A program made the translations under genes and the position numbers. 64,000 bases of DNA, from the NCBI GenBank assembly GCA_030549775.1, contig CM060175.1:70337245-70401244 (forward strand), given 5' to 3'. How positions within the stretch are numbered: the first letter of the stretch is position 1; each line of letters starts with the position of its first letter. Below are positions 12,673 through 25,239 of the stretch, in pieces. Source of the stretch: Tamarix chinensis. Its lineage: Eukaryota; Streptophyta; Magnoliopsida; Caryophyllales; Tamaricaceae. The notes beneath the pieces are model-generated. The model did no database searches. It worked only from the letters and a program-made list of their open reading frames with translations, and was not told where the DNA came from.

Positions 12673-13800
12673 GTTTTAGCCACAACTTAAAATTTTTGTT
12701 GCGAAAAAATAATTTTTTGCAACAATATATAACTTTCGTGGCAAAAGCTTGTTGCCGTAAATGCCCAATTTTTTTGCAACAATAACATGTCATTGCTATA
12801 AAAAATACTTTTACTGCCACAATAATTTTTTGTTGCTAAAAAATATATAACTTTTGCAACGATAATTTTGTTGCGAAAAAATAATTTTTTTGCAACAATA
12901 TATAACTTTAGTGGCAAAAGCTCGTTGCCGTAAATGCGCCATTTATTTGCAACAATAATATGTCATTGCTATAAAAAATACTTTTACTGCCACAATAATA
13001 ATTCGTTGCAAAAAAATAGATAACTTTTGCAACGATAATTTTGTTGCAAAAAATTGTATTTTGTAACAACCTATCATGTCGTGACTAAAATTATTACGAG
13101 GGTCGAGGGTCTTTCATATAGCTTATTTATCGTCACGAGATATTTTTGTTGGTAAAAAAAAATAGTTTATTACTATTATAGCTTTATTTAAGAAAAATAA
13201 TATTAGCCAAAAAAATAAATTTATAAGAATCATATAAAATATTACACTATTTTTTATCCAATTAAAATGAATTAAGAAATGAATAAAATGATTTGAAAAT
13301 ATTATAATAAAATTAACTTTGTTATGTAGCAACGAATTTTACTAATTGTTAGGAAAAAATACTTTTAGAAATGTCAATATAACTTTAGCAACGGATGAAT
13401 TAAATTGTGGCGGAAAATAATTTGATAATTTTCAAACTTTACTAACTTTCACAACGGAACCGATAAACTGTGGCTAAAAATAATTTTCTAAATTTCAAAT
13501 TAACTTTTGCAACGGATAAAATCGTTACGAAATATTGAGGGCAAAAATAATTTCACAGACTGCAAAGTAATTTTAGCAACGAATTTATGAATTGTGGCAG
13601 AAGGATTAAGGTTATCAATTTTAATATATGTTTAGCAACGGATTTATTATACTGTGGTCGAAAATAGTTTTATAAAGTTAAAACTGTGCAAATTTTGGCA
13701 ACGATCATGATTAGTTGTGACGAAAAAAAATTACCTACAATTTTCGTTATTTTTTGCAACGGTCAAAACCGTTACCATACATGTTTATTATGCTAAAACA
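12673..13800 (+). repeat. CACTA left subterminal repeat array
   Basis: Short motifs of the type TTTTGCAACGGAT and TTGTTGCGAAAA recur throughout in both orientations. The first part holds two tandem copies of a unit of about 172 bp (about 12699-12870 and 12871-13045). Each has GCAACAATATATAACTTT, then CGTTGCCGTAAATGC and TTACTGCCACAATAA. Beyond that, units of about 60 bp each carry one GCAACGGAT-like motif with a nearby TGTGGC. In En/Spm such repeats bind the smaller element protein. The reading frames here look incidental. Confidence 0.85.
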
Positions 13801-14066
13801 CATTAAGCGGGACTTTTCGGCGGTAAGAAACGACAACAAATTTTTCTTAATTGCCCGTCCAAAGTCTGCTACCTGTTTGAAATACTCCCATGGCTGTTTC
13901 CCATACGTTGCGTGGCCGACCATAAACTCTACAGCCAAGCAACGCACACAACCTTGCTTCCTTCCGACATTGCAACGGACGACGACTGGTGGTGTCCGGC
14001 CGGTGGTGATTCCGACGACGGGCGCTGGGCTTCGAATAACATTGACTACTGCAGACTCTGTTAGGT
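13801..14066 (+). promoter_or_regulatory. GC-rich island and probable 5' leader exon of the CACTA genes
   Basis: This short stretch is far richer in G+C and CpG than its surroundings and lies between the subterminal repeats and the first transposase gene. It ends in a good splice donor, TTAG|GTAAGATGG, near 14063. CACTA elements often have a GC-rich leader exon at this place. A 104-residue frame (13754-14068) spans it, but it begins inside the repeats and matches nothing I know, so I treat it as non-coding. The transcription start cannot be located. Confidence 0.45.
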
Positions 14067-15410
14067 AAGATGGCGGAAAAGGGTTTTTTTTTTGCTACAA
14101 AACTGAAGACAATAACCGTAATTAAGCCTCATTGAAAGCATAATTCATTGTTTGATACGTTTGTTTGATTTATTTGTCCAATTTCGAATTTAGGTTTAGA
14201 TTGAATATGCATAAGGACCTGCGGGTTTAGATATACTTCAATGAATAGAAATCCTATATTGTTGGGAAATTGTGGTTTAATAATTGTTTTGTGAATCAGA
14301 TATAGTTCGTACAAAGAATTTTAATGATGTTTAAGATGGGTAGCTACCATATTAGATTGTAGGAGTTACAGTGGTTTAATAAATGTGGTTGTCTTTTTCT
14401 TTCTCTGTTGTGTTTTGGCCTCTAAATCTTCAATTCTTTAATCAGCCTATTCTACTACATTATCATCATGCACATTATAAGGAAAAATCTAGAATTGGGG
14501 CTGTATTATCAAAGTCAGTAAATTTGTTTGATCTAGCATATTATGTGTATGGTGGGGATGTATTTAGTATTTGAGAGGATATTTTTCTCTTCTTGGGTTC
14601 TTATGTGTGAGGATAGAACCTACTTGTATTTAGTATTTGAGGGGATATTTTTCTCTTTATACTCAAGGGCTTGTATGACATAATGACTTAATGTTGTCTA
14701 CAATGTGGACTTCCATTCAATTCTAAGCTCCAATTGTTTCCAACTTTGATAGATCATTCCTACTTGGTTAAGCTGCTTGGCAATAAAAGGAGACTTGATT
14801 GAAGCTAAAGTAGTCCACCAACAGCTTTGTTGCATGGTTGAAAGGTAAGAACCTGCTGCTAGTTAGTACATTTTTAGCAACTGGTATATACTTGCCTGCT
14901 TGTGTGTAAGAAGAGAAAAATGTTCTGAATGCTATACATTGAGAATATGCAGGTCTGAGAGAGAAATATTGGGTCTGAACAATCAGTAACTACCTAAAAT
15001 TATCCTTGTGGTTGTGAGGTCAGTTTATTATTTTCAGTTATTGTACTCTTGGTGATTGAATTTATAATTTCTTTTTGTGGAACTTGCTGTGGAGTACAGT
15101 AGTATACTATTTTCATACAATAATATTGGCATTATAATACTGATGATGTTTTTAATTTTCAGCATTCTTATAGGCGTCTCTTATCAAAGAAGGCGAAGTA
15201 GATATATCTATTTTGACAATTACAGGTATTTTTTTCTTTTAGTCCTTCTTCTTTTTCACTCATATGATTACTCTATAGTTTTCCATTTGGTTTTGTATAG
15301 TTTAAATGAAGAAAGTATATATGGAAATTTTTTAAGTTATGATAATTTTTCTATTAATTGCTATTCTTTATATCATCCAAAATTGTTTAACTTTTTATGG
15401 AAATAAAAAT
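14067..15410 (+). other. Probable leader intron region of the TNP2-type gene
   Basis: No conserved reading frame is visible. The region is bounded by the donor near 14063 and by an acceptor, AAAATTAG, just upstream of the TNP2-type start codon. Further donor/acceptor pairs inside could hide short leader exons. I see nothing else here. Confidence 0.35.
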
Positions 15411-15422
15411 TAGGTAATGCAA

Positions 15423-18400
15423 ATGGATAAAGAATGGATGAAATTGAATCGAGCGTCGCCTCAATATTTGGAAGGGATTGATCGTTTTCTAGATTTTGCT
15501 TTTAGCATGTCACATTCAGATGAACAGTTAGAATCTAAAAGAATGATTAGTTGTCCATGTAATAAGTGTGCTAACGTACATTTCAAAAATAGAACTGAAG
15601 TTCGCTTTCATTTGTTGAAGAATGGAATTCTATAAAGCTATGTAGTGTGGGATAACCATGGTGAGGTGTTTAATGTCTCTTCATCTGACCATGAGACTTC
15701 TATTGATCATGATGACATGCTAGAGATGTTAGAAGTTGGTTGTGGTGTGACTGGGATGGATTTTTTAGAGAATGATGGTAGAAATGAACATAACTTCACC
15801 TCGGAAGAACCTACTGGCGAAGCAGCTCGATTATATCGCCTCTTGAAGGAGTATAAAGAGCATTTGACTTTGGATGGCTCTAGAGTTTCAAATTTAGGGT
15901 ATCTTATGAAGTTGCTACATCTTAAATGTATGAACCATTGGAGTGATACCTCCTTTACTGAAATGTTGAAGCTTCAAAATGGGACATTAGGCTGTAATCT
16001 TCCGAATTCCTATGACGAGTGTCGTAGGATCATCCATGATTTAGGCCTAGATTGTATAAAAATTCATGCATGTCCAAATGATTACATCATCTATTGGCGT
16101 GAACATGTTGATGCACAAGAATGTCCGCAATGCCATACCTCAAGGTGGAAGATAGATGGCAAAAGGGTTCCCCATAAAATTTTACGATATTTTCCTATAT
16201 AGCGTAGATTGCAAAGGTTATTTATGGCAGCTATGACAGCAAAGGATATGCGTTGGCATAAAGAAGATAGGGTTGATGATGGGATAATGCGACATCTAGC
16301 GAACTCTCAAGCATGGAAGTCTTTTGATGAGGAGTTTCCATCATTTGCAAAAGATCCTCGTAGTGTGAGACTTGGGTTAGCTACAGATGGTTTCCAACCA
16401 TTTAATATTTTTAGGGGATCATCTCATAGCATTTGGCTGGTCATTTTGGTTCCTTATAATTTACCACCATGGATGTGTATGAAATCTCCTTATCTTATGT
16501 TATCTTTGTTGATTGATGGTCCTAATTCACCGGGAATGGATCTTGATGTCTATTTGTAACCCTTGGTAGAAGAGTTGAAAGAATTATGGGAAGTTGGTGC
16601 TGACACATATGATGCCCATGCTAAACAAAACTTTTTTATGCGTGCATCAGTGCTATGGACTATTAGTGATTTTCCAGCTTATGCAGACCTGTCTGGTTGG
16701 AGTACTAGTGGAGTTTATGCTTGTCCATGTTGTCATATGGAAGCTGGATCACGTTCAATAACAGATAAGATATGTTACATGAGGCATAGACGTTGGTTGC
16801 CAATGGATCATAGATGGAGACAATTACCTAATGCCTTTGACAAAACAAAGGAAAAGGGTACAGTTCCTATCCCATTATCTGGTGATGATGTTTTGAGGCA
16901 GTGTAGATAGTTTATCCAAGTACCATTTGGAAAGACAGGTACAAAGAGGAAGTGGGATGATACAAATAGCTTATATGGTTGGAGGAAGAAGAGCATATTT
17001 TTGAGTTACCTTATTGGCACAAGCTAAAATTACGTCATAACTTAGATGTGACGCACATTGAAAAAAATATTTCTGAGAATATTATAGGGACATTGATGGA
17101 TATCAAAGATAAGACTAAGGATAACTTGAAGGCTCGATTAGATTTAGTGTCCATCGATATAAGGGAAGATCTTCATCCAATTATTGAAGAGGATAGAGTA
17201 AGAGTGCCTATAGCATGCTATACATCGAGGGGTGATGAAAAAACAGCATTTTGCGAGATGTTTCAAAAGTTGAAGACTCTTGATGGCTATTGTTCAAATC
17301 TCTCCCATTGTGTGAAAGATAATGACCGGAAGATCTCCTGTATGAAGAGTCATGATCACCACATATTTATTGAGCAACTTCTTCCTATTGCTATTCGTGG
17401 GCTCCTTCCCAAACATGTTTACAAACCATTAATTGAATTGAGTTCCTTCTTCAGGAAATTGTGCTCAAAGAACTTGAGCATGAAGGATTTGGATGCTCTT
17501 GAAAGTCAAATCCCTTACACATTGTGTAAATTAGAAATGGTCTTTCCACCATCCTTCTTCACTTGTATGGTGCACTTAGTTATTCATTTGGTAGAAGAGG
17601 CGAAGATTGCTGGGCCAGTGAGATATCGTTGGATGTATCCAATAGAGAGGTACTTTTTAAATTACAAGGTTTACATTCATTTACTTTTATATTTAAATAA
17701 CCTAGTTCTGCATTTAACTTTGTATCAAAATTTATGTTATTAGGTATATGCGTACCTTGAAATCCAATGTTCGAAACAAGGCACGCCCCGAAGGATCAAT
17801 TGCAATGGGTTATTTAGCAAATGAATGCCTTACATTTTGTTCTAGGTATATAGATGACATGACTACTATGTTTAATCGTAGAAGTCGAAATGATGAAGTT
17901 GGGAATGATGACAAAATAAATCAAATAGACATTTTTAAACGTATTGGGCGTCCATTGGGAAAGCCTATCCTTCAAGAACTTGGGTTCAAGGAGTTTGATC
18001 AAGCTCACTTATATGTCCTCCATAAATGTGACGAGCTTCAAGAATTTGTAAAGTAAGTCAATTGTTATTCTAAAATTCATAAGTGTATTTATCATATATG
18101 TAGATTAAGGTTATATATGTAAATTCATATAACTTTCAATTTTATATTCCATGCTAGGATGCACAAAGAAGAACTAGTGATTGAAAATCCAAATCCTAGG
18201 AATGTAGAGAGGAGACATAAGACTCAATTTGCAGATTGGGTTTATAATCGTGTATGTCATCTCTCCTTAATTTCTATGATGTGATAAAATCTTACCTATG
18301 ATGTGTAAATGTATTCATATTTCCTTCATTGATTAATAGGTGGAGAAACTATATAATGAAGGATCAGTTGATGAAAGTTTGTATCACTTGGTGTGTCGTC

Positions 18401-19101
18401 CGTTATGCACCGCAAGACGCTATAGTGGGCTTATCGCTAATGGGTTTAGATTTCATACACTTGATCGAGAAGTAGAGAAGAAATGCCAAAATAGCGGTGT
18501 TATGGTGCAAGGAGATGGTCATTCAAATGACTTATATTATGGTGTAATAAGAGATGTTTATGAGTTGCAATATCCCGGTGAAAATCATGTTGTTGTTTTA
18601 AAGTGTAATTGGTATGACATGTAACATGAAGGTAGAGGATATAAAGTAGATGAATATGGAATAACTAGCATACATAGAGGCTTTTCATTAAAAACAGATG
18701 AGCGTTTTGTATTAGAATCACAAGTGGAGCAGGTCTTTTATGTTCAAGATCCAAGACATGATGATTGGAATGTTGTGATTAAGATAGAGCCTCGAGACTT
18801 GTATAGCATGCCGAAAGGGGAAGAAGAGCGAGTACTAGATCAAAGTGATGATGAAGTTGTGCAAGAAGGAGAGATTCAGGGTTCTAATTATGTTTTGCAA
18901 TCCATAAGACATATGGAAAATGTTTCTTTAGCAACTAATCATTTCAAAGTAGAACGAGGGGAAAAATTCGTCAAATGGGTAACAAGTAAAATGAAGAGCA
19001 TAAGTCAACGAAGGGAAGGATGTCAGGGGAAGCGAAAGAAGAGAAAGAAGAAAAACTCAGATTTGGGTGATTTTATTGTTGCTAATGATGTTGAGGACTA
19101 A
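15423..19101 (+). pseudogene. TNP2-type (TnpD-like) CACTA transposase, disrupted
   Basis: This is the large transposase that recognises and cuts CACTA ends. Order: transposase-associated domain at the N-terminus (MDKEWMKLNRASPQYLEGI, then CPCNKC); TNP2 catalytic region at about 16080-16900 (LGLATDGFQPFNIF, PPWMCMKSPYLMLSLLIDGP, GVYACPCC) continuing to ELPYWHKLKLRHNLDVTHIEKN; DUF4218-like part (LPIAIRGLLPK to YPIER); and DUF4216-like C-terminal part (YYGVIRDVYELQYPG). Splicing fits introns at 17650-17743, 18053-18157 and 18252-18339; the first restores an ERYMRTLKS junction. Defects: stops at 15633, 16200, 16557, 16908 and 18622, and a one-base loss in the T run near 16998-17002 shifting the frame. 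ATG 15423 is chosen because the family starts MDK/MDR; 15417 is an in-frame alternative. The family is certain and the gene is not functional as read. Confidence 0.93.
17650..17743 (+). other. Intron in the TNP2-type gene
   Basis: GT at 17650 and TTATTAG at 17737-17743 join GAGAG to GTATATGCG. This restores the conserved ERYM junction in frame. Confidence 0.85.
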
Positions 19102-19317
19102 GATGTGCCTATTTTGTACCTTTTTTCTAAGTATTAATTTGAGTGTAGACATTGAATATATAAAATATTTTATTCCTTTTTTAGTTATTGTATGAAATTT
19201 TAATTACTTTTTTCATAGATTCATGATTCTATGATATTAGAAATGTTTATTTATTTCAAATTTTATGTAGTGTTCTTTGTAATGTGAAATCTAATTACTT
19301 TGTTTTACCTTGCACAT
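19102..19317 (+). other. Spacer between the two CACTA genes
   Basis: This AT-rich 3' flank follows the TNP2-type gene. No gene was seen. A polyadenylation signal could lie here but none stands out. Confidence 0.4.
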
Positions 19318-22300
19318 ATGTCTGGGCAAGATCTACCAAAGAATATGGGTAAGAACATTTTAAACGGAGGTGTTGGTGGTCATAGAGGGCAAGGTATTAT
19401 TCTTTTACTTAGTTTGGATGTTATTATAATGTATTCTAATTAATTAAGAATATTTTTTATTTCTACCATGATAAAACACATCTCACATACAAACACCCGC
19501 CATCACAAGGAGTGTCTCTAAACTAGCACATCAACATAATTGCAAACACTTGCCGCCACCAGGTAATTAACAATATTTTCATAATCTGGTTCTTTCTCCA
19601 TTTGTAGTAGAGTTTTAAACTTAGCTTTGCCCTAGCTAGAAGAGTTTTATTCTTGGTGACAGTATACCATACATAGGTTTATGTTTAGATGAATTTCACC
19701 TCACCTCTACTAGCTAGTGAGCTAGGAAGCAGGTCATTTCAGCCACATTATACATTATGAAATAACCTAATAAATGAATGTATGTCCTCTGAAAGTAGTA
19801 TAGGTTGACTTTGTCAAATTTGAGTTTTATTCTTAGGGAATGGAATTGTTGGTTATTGTCAAATTTGGGAAGTTGGAAAGAATATCTTTGGTAATTTATT
19901 TTCTTCCTATGGAATTTTCCAAGAACAAGACAGGGCTCAAGTGTTCTTTCTGTTTTTTCTACAAACATATGTAGTGTTCTGTGTGGATGTTGCTCTTCAT
20001 CATCAGTTACCCCTGTCTCAGTCACTTCTACTGGTGTATCATCACTAACACTGTCAATTACAGTTCTGATCTAGTAGTGCTAACACTGCTACTGTCTCAG
20101 TCCCACATTTCTGATTCTTTCACAATCACATCTCTGCTGAATTTAATCTTATTAGATTGTAGGTTATACAGTTTATAGGCTCCAGTAGGGTGATATCCTA
20201 CATGTCTGAATTTTCAGATGTGAAATGAGATTATTTTTAATTTTAAAAATGAGTAGACCTTAAGTACACTAAGGAATCCAGTATATAAAGAACACTATCA
20301 AGTGACATAAGTTTAGAAAAGTTTTTGAGCACTTTCAAAGGTAAGTTCTTAATGTTATTTATGGTTTTCTGGATATAGTTTAGGGTTAAAATATAGGAAA
20401 AATTCTATTCTTAATATCTTAGATAACATTTATATGTTTTTCAGTATTGTGTTTGATAAATTGGTAATTACGTATGACTTGCTACAATTTAAGTCATGAA
20501 TGGCGAATTTAAGGATGACAATTGGGTATCAAAATCATGTTTAATCATCCTTGAGTTAGGATATGAAGCTAAAAGTTGAATATCTCGAAAAAATACCCAA
20601 AATAGCCTCCTAGATAACCTAAATCCGAGGTTCCATGAAAAAGTTATGACCCTCCAAAGTTTACAGTAATAATATCTTCTCTTTTGTTTATTACTTACTA
20701 ATATGATGAATGGTGTTAATGTTAGTGAATGTGTATATAATTTGTTTCAAAAAATACAGGTATATGGTGCAGAATTACACTAATTAAGGACTATGCCCAA
20801 CCTGGGGTTATTAGAAAGCCACAATTACCTGAAACTTGAAACCTAATCAACCCAACTTAACCATAAACCAAATAACTATTGTGGCTAATGCCTCTTGAAA
20901 GCTGGACAGAACCATAATAATACAAATTGATCCTGATAAACCCAGTGACCTGTACACTTGAACTAAATTTCAGACTGGACTTTGAGCAGAAATTTTCCTT
21001 GCCAAACTTATAAAAATTGTAATTGACGATATGGTGCCTTAACATCTAGCCTCGGGCCTTATAGTTGATATATTACCTCCTTAAAACTTGAACTACATCA
21101 TTATTGCTTGTCATAACTTTGTTGCATTATTTTTAAGCAATGGAATGACCAGATGTACAGGAGATTGAACCAGCCAAACTGGATCGGATCGGATCACTAT
21201 CCAGACCATTCCTTTTTAATAGCCTCCAACCATACTTATCACATTATAACTGATGGTCAACACTTGAAGGTTTACTTTAACCGAGTCAACCACAGGTTGA
21301 TCCGGTGAGGGTACAAGCATAAAGATCAACCTTACTGTAAATTAAGTAATAAAGACGTAGCAAAATATTAAAACAGGGTAACCATAGCTGGCTTACATTG
21401 CTGCCATTTTTAGAAAAATGTTTGGGCTTTCAGCAAAGTTAAATGAAGGAATATAATCATATAATCCTCAATTGGAGATTGAGCATCATTAAAATAAGGC
21501 TAAAGTTGTTAACCTGTAGGTCACAACTAATTTCTTGTGCTGTTCGATGATCCTTCACATTTTTCCCAAGAGAGAGATCTCTAAAAGTCGTATACCCGAT
21601 CAAGAATACCCCTCCCTAGATTCTCCATTTTTTTATCAAGTTTGATCTTCTTTCCCTGATGAAGCCAGTTATTAAGCTTGGTAAATTAGAAAAGAAATAG
21701 AGAATCAAATGCATAACAAAGCAAACTAGAACTTGACATTGTTGGAAGAATAAAAACTTGAAACTTCAGGCAAGGGCTGGAACCTTGAAACATCTTCCTG
21801 CATAAAAATGCGGAAAGGCTTGTACTCAGATGGTTGCCACTTAACAAACTCCTGGTGCCAATTGTGCAGCACATTTACAGGAGCAACAATAAGTGCAGAT
21901 TTTAGTCCTAGATCCACACTTTTCATAGCAGTGTACAAGAAAGTTATGACCTACAGACAGTAAAGATATCAACAAAACTGCAGGGTGTAGAGATAAGCCA
22001 ATTGAAGAAAAGGCAATCAAAATTATTGTAACCTATACTTATATTACCACAAAAGTATCAGAATAAGAAGTTTAAGATGTGTTTGGGCTGTAATAAGCTC
22101 ACAATTATTGATTTTACAAAATATAGCTGCAGAGTTTTCCCCAGACCCATTATATGAGCTAAAATGCAACCAAGACCTTTATCTCCTGCCTTCACCTTAC
22201 TAACAGATTCAATGACATTTTCCCACATGAAGCATATCCCAACAACCTGCAATAACAAATATGTAGATTTTTTCAACTAACAATTCTAGGATATATTAAA

Positions 22301-25198
22301 CAAAAGAATAGGCCAATAAAACAAAAGGTGGGGACGGAAATTTAAGGGAATGTATCTCTTCCATCTTCCAACTAATAGAACTTTGTCAACTTTCACAAGC
22401 AACACAATGTTAAAGCATTTGAAAAAATGGATCATACAAACAGCAATACCAAAAACCCTCATTTGACAAAGGAGTGTGTGTCAGCAATGAATATTTTCTC
22501 ATTTTATTTTCCTGAGTTCATAGTATCAATTAAGCGCATCTGATGCATTAAGCTGTTAACAGCCATTAAATTATGTATAGTACCTTCAAATTCATCAAAC
22601 ATCATTTCAAAAAAATTAAATGTAAAGGCCTTCCACACCCCATCAATACCCTTCTATATCTCTTTCTTGTACCAACTTATCTTGAAACCCAGAAGTTCTA
22701 AGTCTATTTTAGTATAAATAATTCTCATTGTTCCCCAGAGCTCTTGAGTATATTCACTATGTCCTCTGAAGTCGAAACATAAGGACAAGCTCACCTGGTT
22801 GAAGATCATTTTTACCAGGATATTTTACAAAAGCAGACCTTGAAACTTTCAGTTGTGAATCATTATCCCTTTACTGAAGGATGTGAGCAACGAGTCACTT
22901 CATTGCCCAGGAATATGGGCTCACAATAGCAGGAAATAATTTTATTTACAAATTAGACTTGGCAGGTAATTTGTATTAAACAAGGCACATACAGCAAACA
23001 TAGGCAAAAAAAAAGGCACAATATTGTGACATATCACATGAGGTCAATTAAGACATCAGCACACAGCCTAATATGGGGGCCGAAAGGCATTAACATATTA
23101 ATTAAATAATAGTATTAGATATTAGCTAAATATTAGAATTAGTTGGAATCTTTAAGTACTTGGTAACTTTATTAAGTTAGTTTCTTATTTAGCTAGATAT
23201 TAAAAGACATTAACTGATTGTGTTATAGAATATTACTTGCATAAGATTAGGAAGTTTATTATTTTAAAAAGGACTGATCCCGTTGGCTTGTGCTCAGTAT
23301 AAATAAGGCATTATGACTCAGTTAATAATCAGCCATTGGAGGATTGACAAATTGTTCATTCCCAGCCTTCTCTATTTTGAATAGGAGATAGGTAGAAAAA
23401 CCTTTATATTGTATAGGGAGGAACCAGATATATTTTTCTTTGAAATCTCAATGCTCAGCACTCTCTTCCTCCTATTTTTCTGATCTATTTTATTGTTTTA
23501 GCTTTGAGTGCATTTGTGTTGTAATTCCCATCATCAGTTTAATTGCTTAATATGACCACCAAAGCAAATTATGACCTTGTAAATTTTGGCTGATATAACA
23601 AATAGAACATACAACATAATAATTGAAGTTGTCAATGCAATTAATTTCTTCACAATCCTTGTTACAAATTTAAAATTTACAGCCCAAATTCAAGTTTTCA
23701 AACACTTTTGAATTGTAACTTGTGAAACCGCAAAATATAATTGGTCATGACTGAAACAACTTTGTTTAAGAGAAATTATATTGAGCAAACTTAAAAGGCA
23801 GCCTAGAATTAGATGGCCTTGGTTATATTTTCACTTATTCTTATGCTAAAATTAAAGTTCCACTGCAGTCCCATAAACAAAACATAATGATAGAATCTAG
23901 ACTCAGCTTCTCCAAGAACGGAAGTAATAAGAGTTATGGGTTGTTATTGGTTCAGTAAAATATGAAGAAAGTTCACAGCAAAATATAAACTACCCTGTTC
24001 TCTAATTCTTATCTGGAATTTTCTAGTTCATAAAGTGGGGCACTAGCAGACCAAAGACTATCTGATTTATACAACCATGCTTATATTTGTATTTGGATAT
24101 GGAAGAGGTAATTTTAGATGGGTCTTGTTTATGCTTGGTCCTACTTATTATATGGTTCACTTCTACCCATTTGATTATTTTTTAACTCTACTACCTATGG
24201 TGAATTTAAATGTACCTTTTTTTTATCAATGACTTTGTTCATAATGAAGGTAAGTGCATAGGAGCTGGAAAAAATGGCAGTGCGAGAAGTAAGCAGAAGT
24301 TAAACTTTGTTTCCAATAGATCCCAACAGAGTAGACCTCAACGCAATGAAGTGAAAGAAGTTAATTGTCTTGAAGGTGAACTTAATATGGATGTTGTGGA
24401 CGCTGTTGGTTCTAATAATCATAGTCCTGGTCAAGAAGAAAATCAAAATATTGATTTAACTATTATGCCTTCGAATGAGCCAGGTAAATTCTCAATACAG
24501 ACTTAAAATCACAAATGTTTGTGTTTATCTGAGAATATTTGAAATTTAAACATCAATCTTGTTATGGCCTATCAATTTGCTTGTAACTCTATTTTCTTGG
24601 TTCTATGATATGTTTATATGACTAATAAGGTGGAAGCAAAAGGAATGCAACACAGAAGTTTGTTGATAGAGTTGAGATGACGTTGACTGTGCATGAGGTT
24701 GCTGATCCAATTCCAAGAGAAACAAATGAATCTAACAATACTCTACCTCGAATTAGAACTCAATATATGCATGAAAATATATCTACAAGAAATGTGACCC
24801 CGGAAAATGATGGCAATAGTAGTCAAGGTACAGTAATTTTTATTAACCATGTTTGTATATATATTTTTTATTCTTTTAAAATCCTATGATGTATAGATTT
24901 GCTAAGCCTTGATTTTATTATCTTATTTTTATTTTTGTAATAGCATCAACTTCTAATGCTAAAAGGAAAAGGGGGCAGAGAGGCAAATATAAATCTTATG
25001 TGATCGAGAAGAAGACATTAGGTGGTACTGCAAAGCTTGTCGTTGATATACCTGACTATGTTCTCCAAGCCGTTGGAGAAAATGCCAGAAAGTTAGTAAA
25101 TTTTTGTGGCCATATTGTGCGGACCAAAGTCCTCATGGATGCATCACCTTGGATTCAGGTAGCAACTAAACACAGTGATGCAATGTGGTTGCTTGTCA

Positions 25199-25239
<41 letters not shown>

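Larger units (their letters stand above)
19394..24249 (+). other. Large first intron of the second CACTA gene, carrying foreign inserts
   Basis: Donor CAAG|GTATTATT (19394) and acceptor AATGAAG|GTAAGTGC (24249) give matching phase 1. The intron holds the minus-strand ATRX-like exons (21514-22246), an LTR-like block (about 23093-23560) and about 3.5 kb I cannot assign. The frames at 19714-20025 and 19981-20178 match nothing I know. Much of the unassigned part could be more captured host DNA. Confidence 0.55.

Noticed and set aside
13754..14068. 104-residue plus-strand frame over the GC-rich island
   Set aside because: It begins inside the subterminal repeats and shows no known domain. The island more likely is a leader exon ending at the donor near 14063.
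19714..20178. Frames on both strands in the large CACTA intron
   Set aside because: No domain, no codon pattern and no splice context that convinces; the area may be captured DNA but nothing identifies it.
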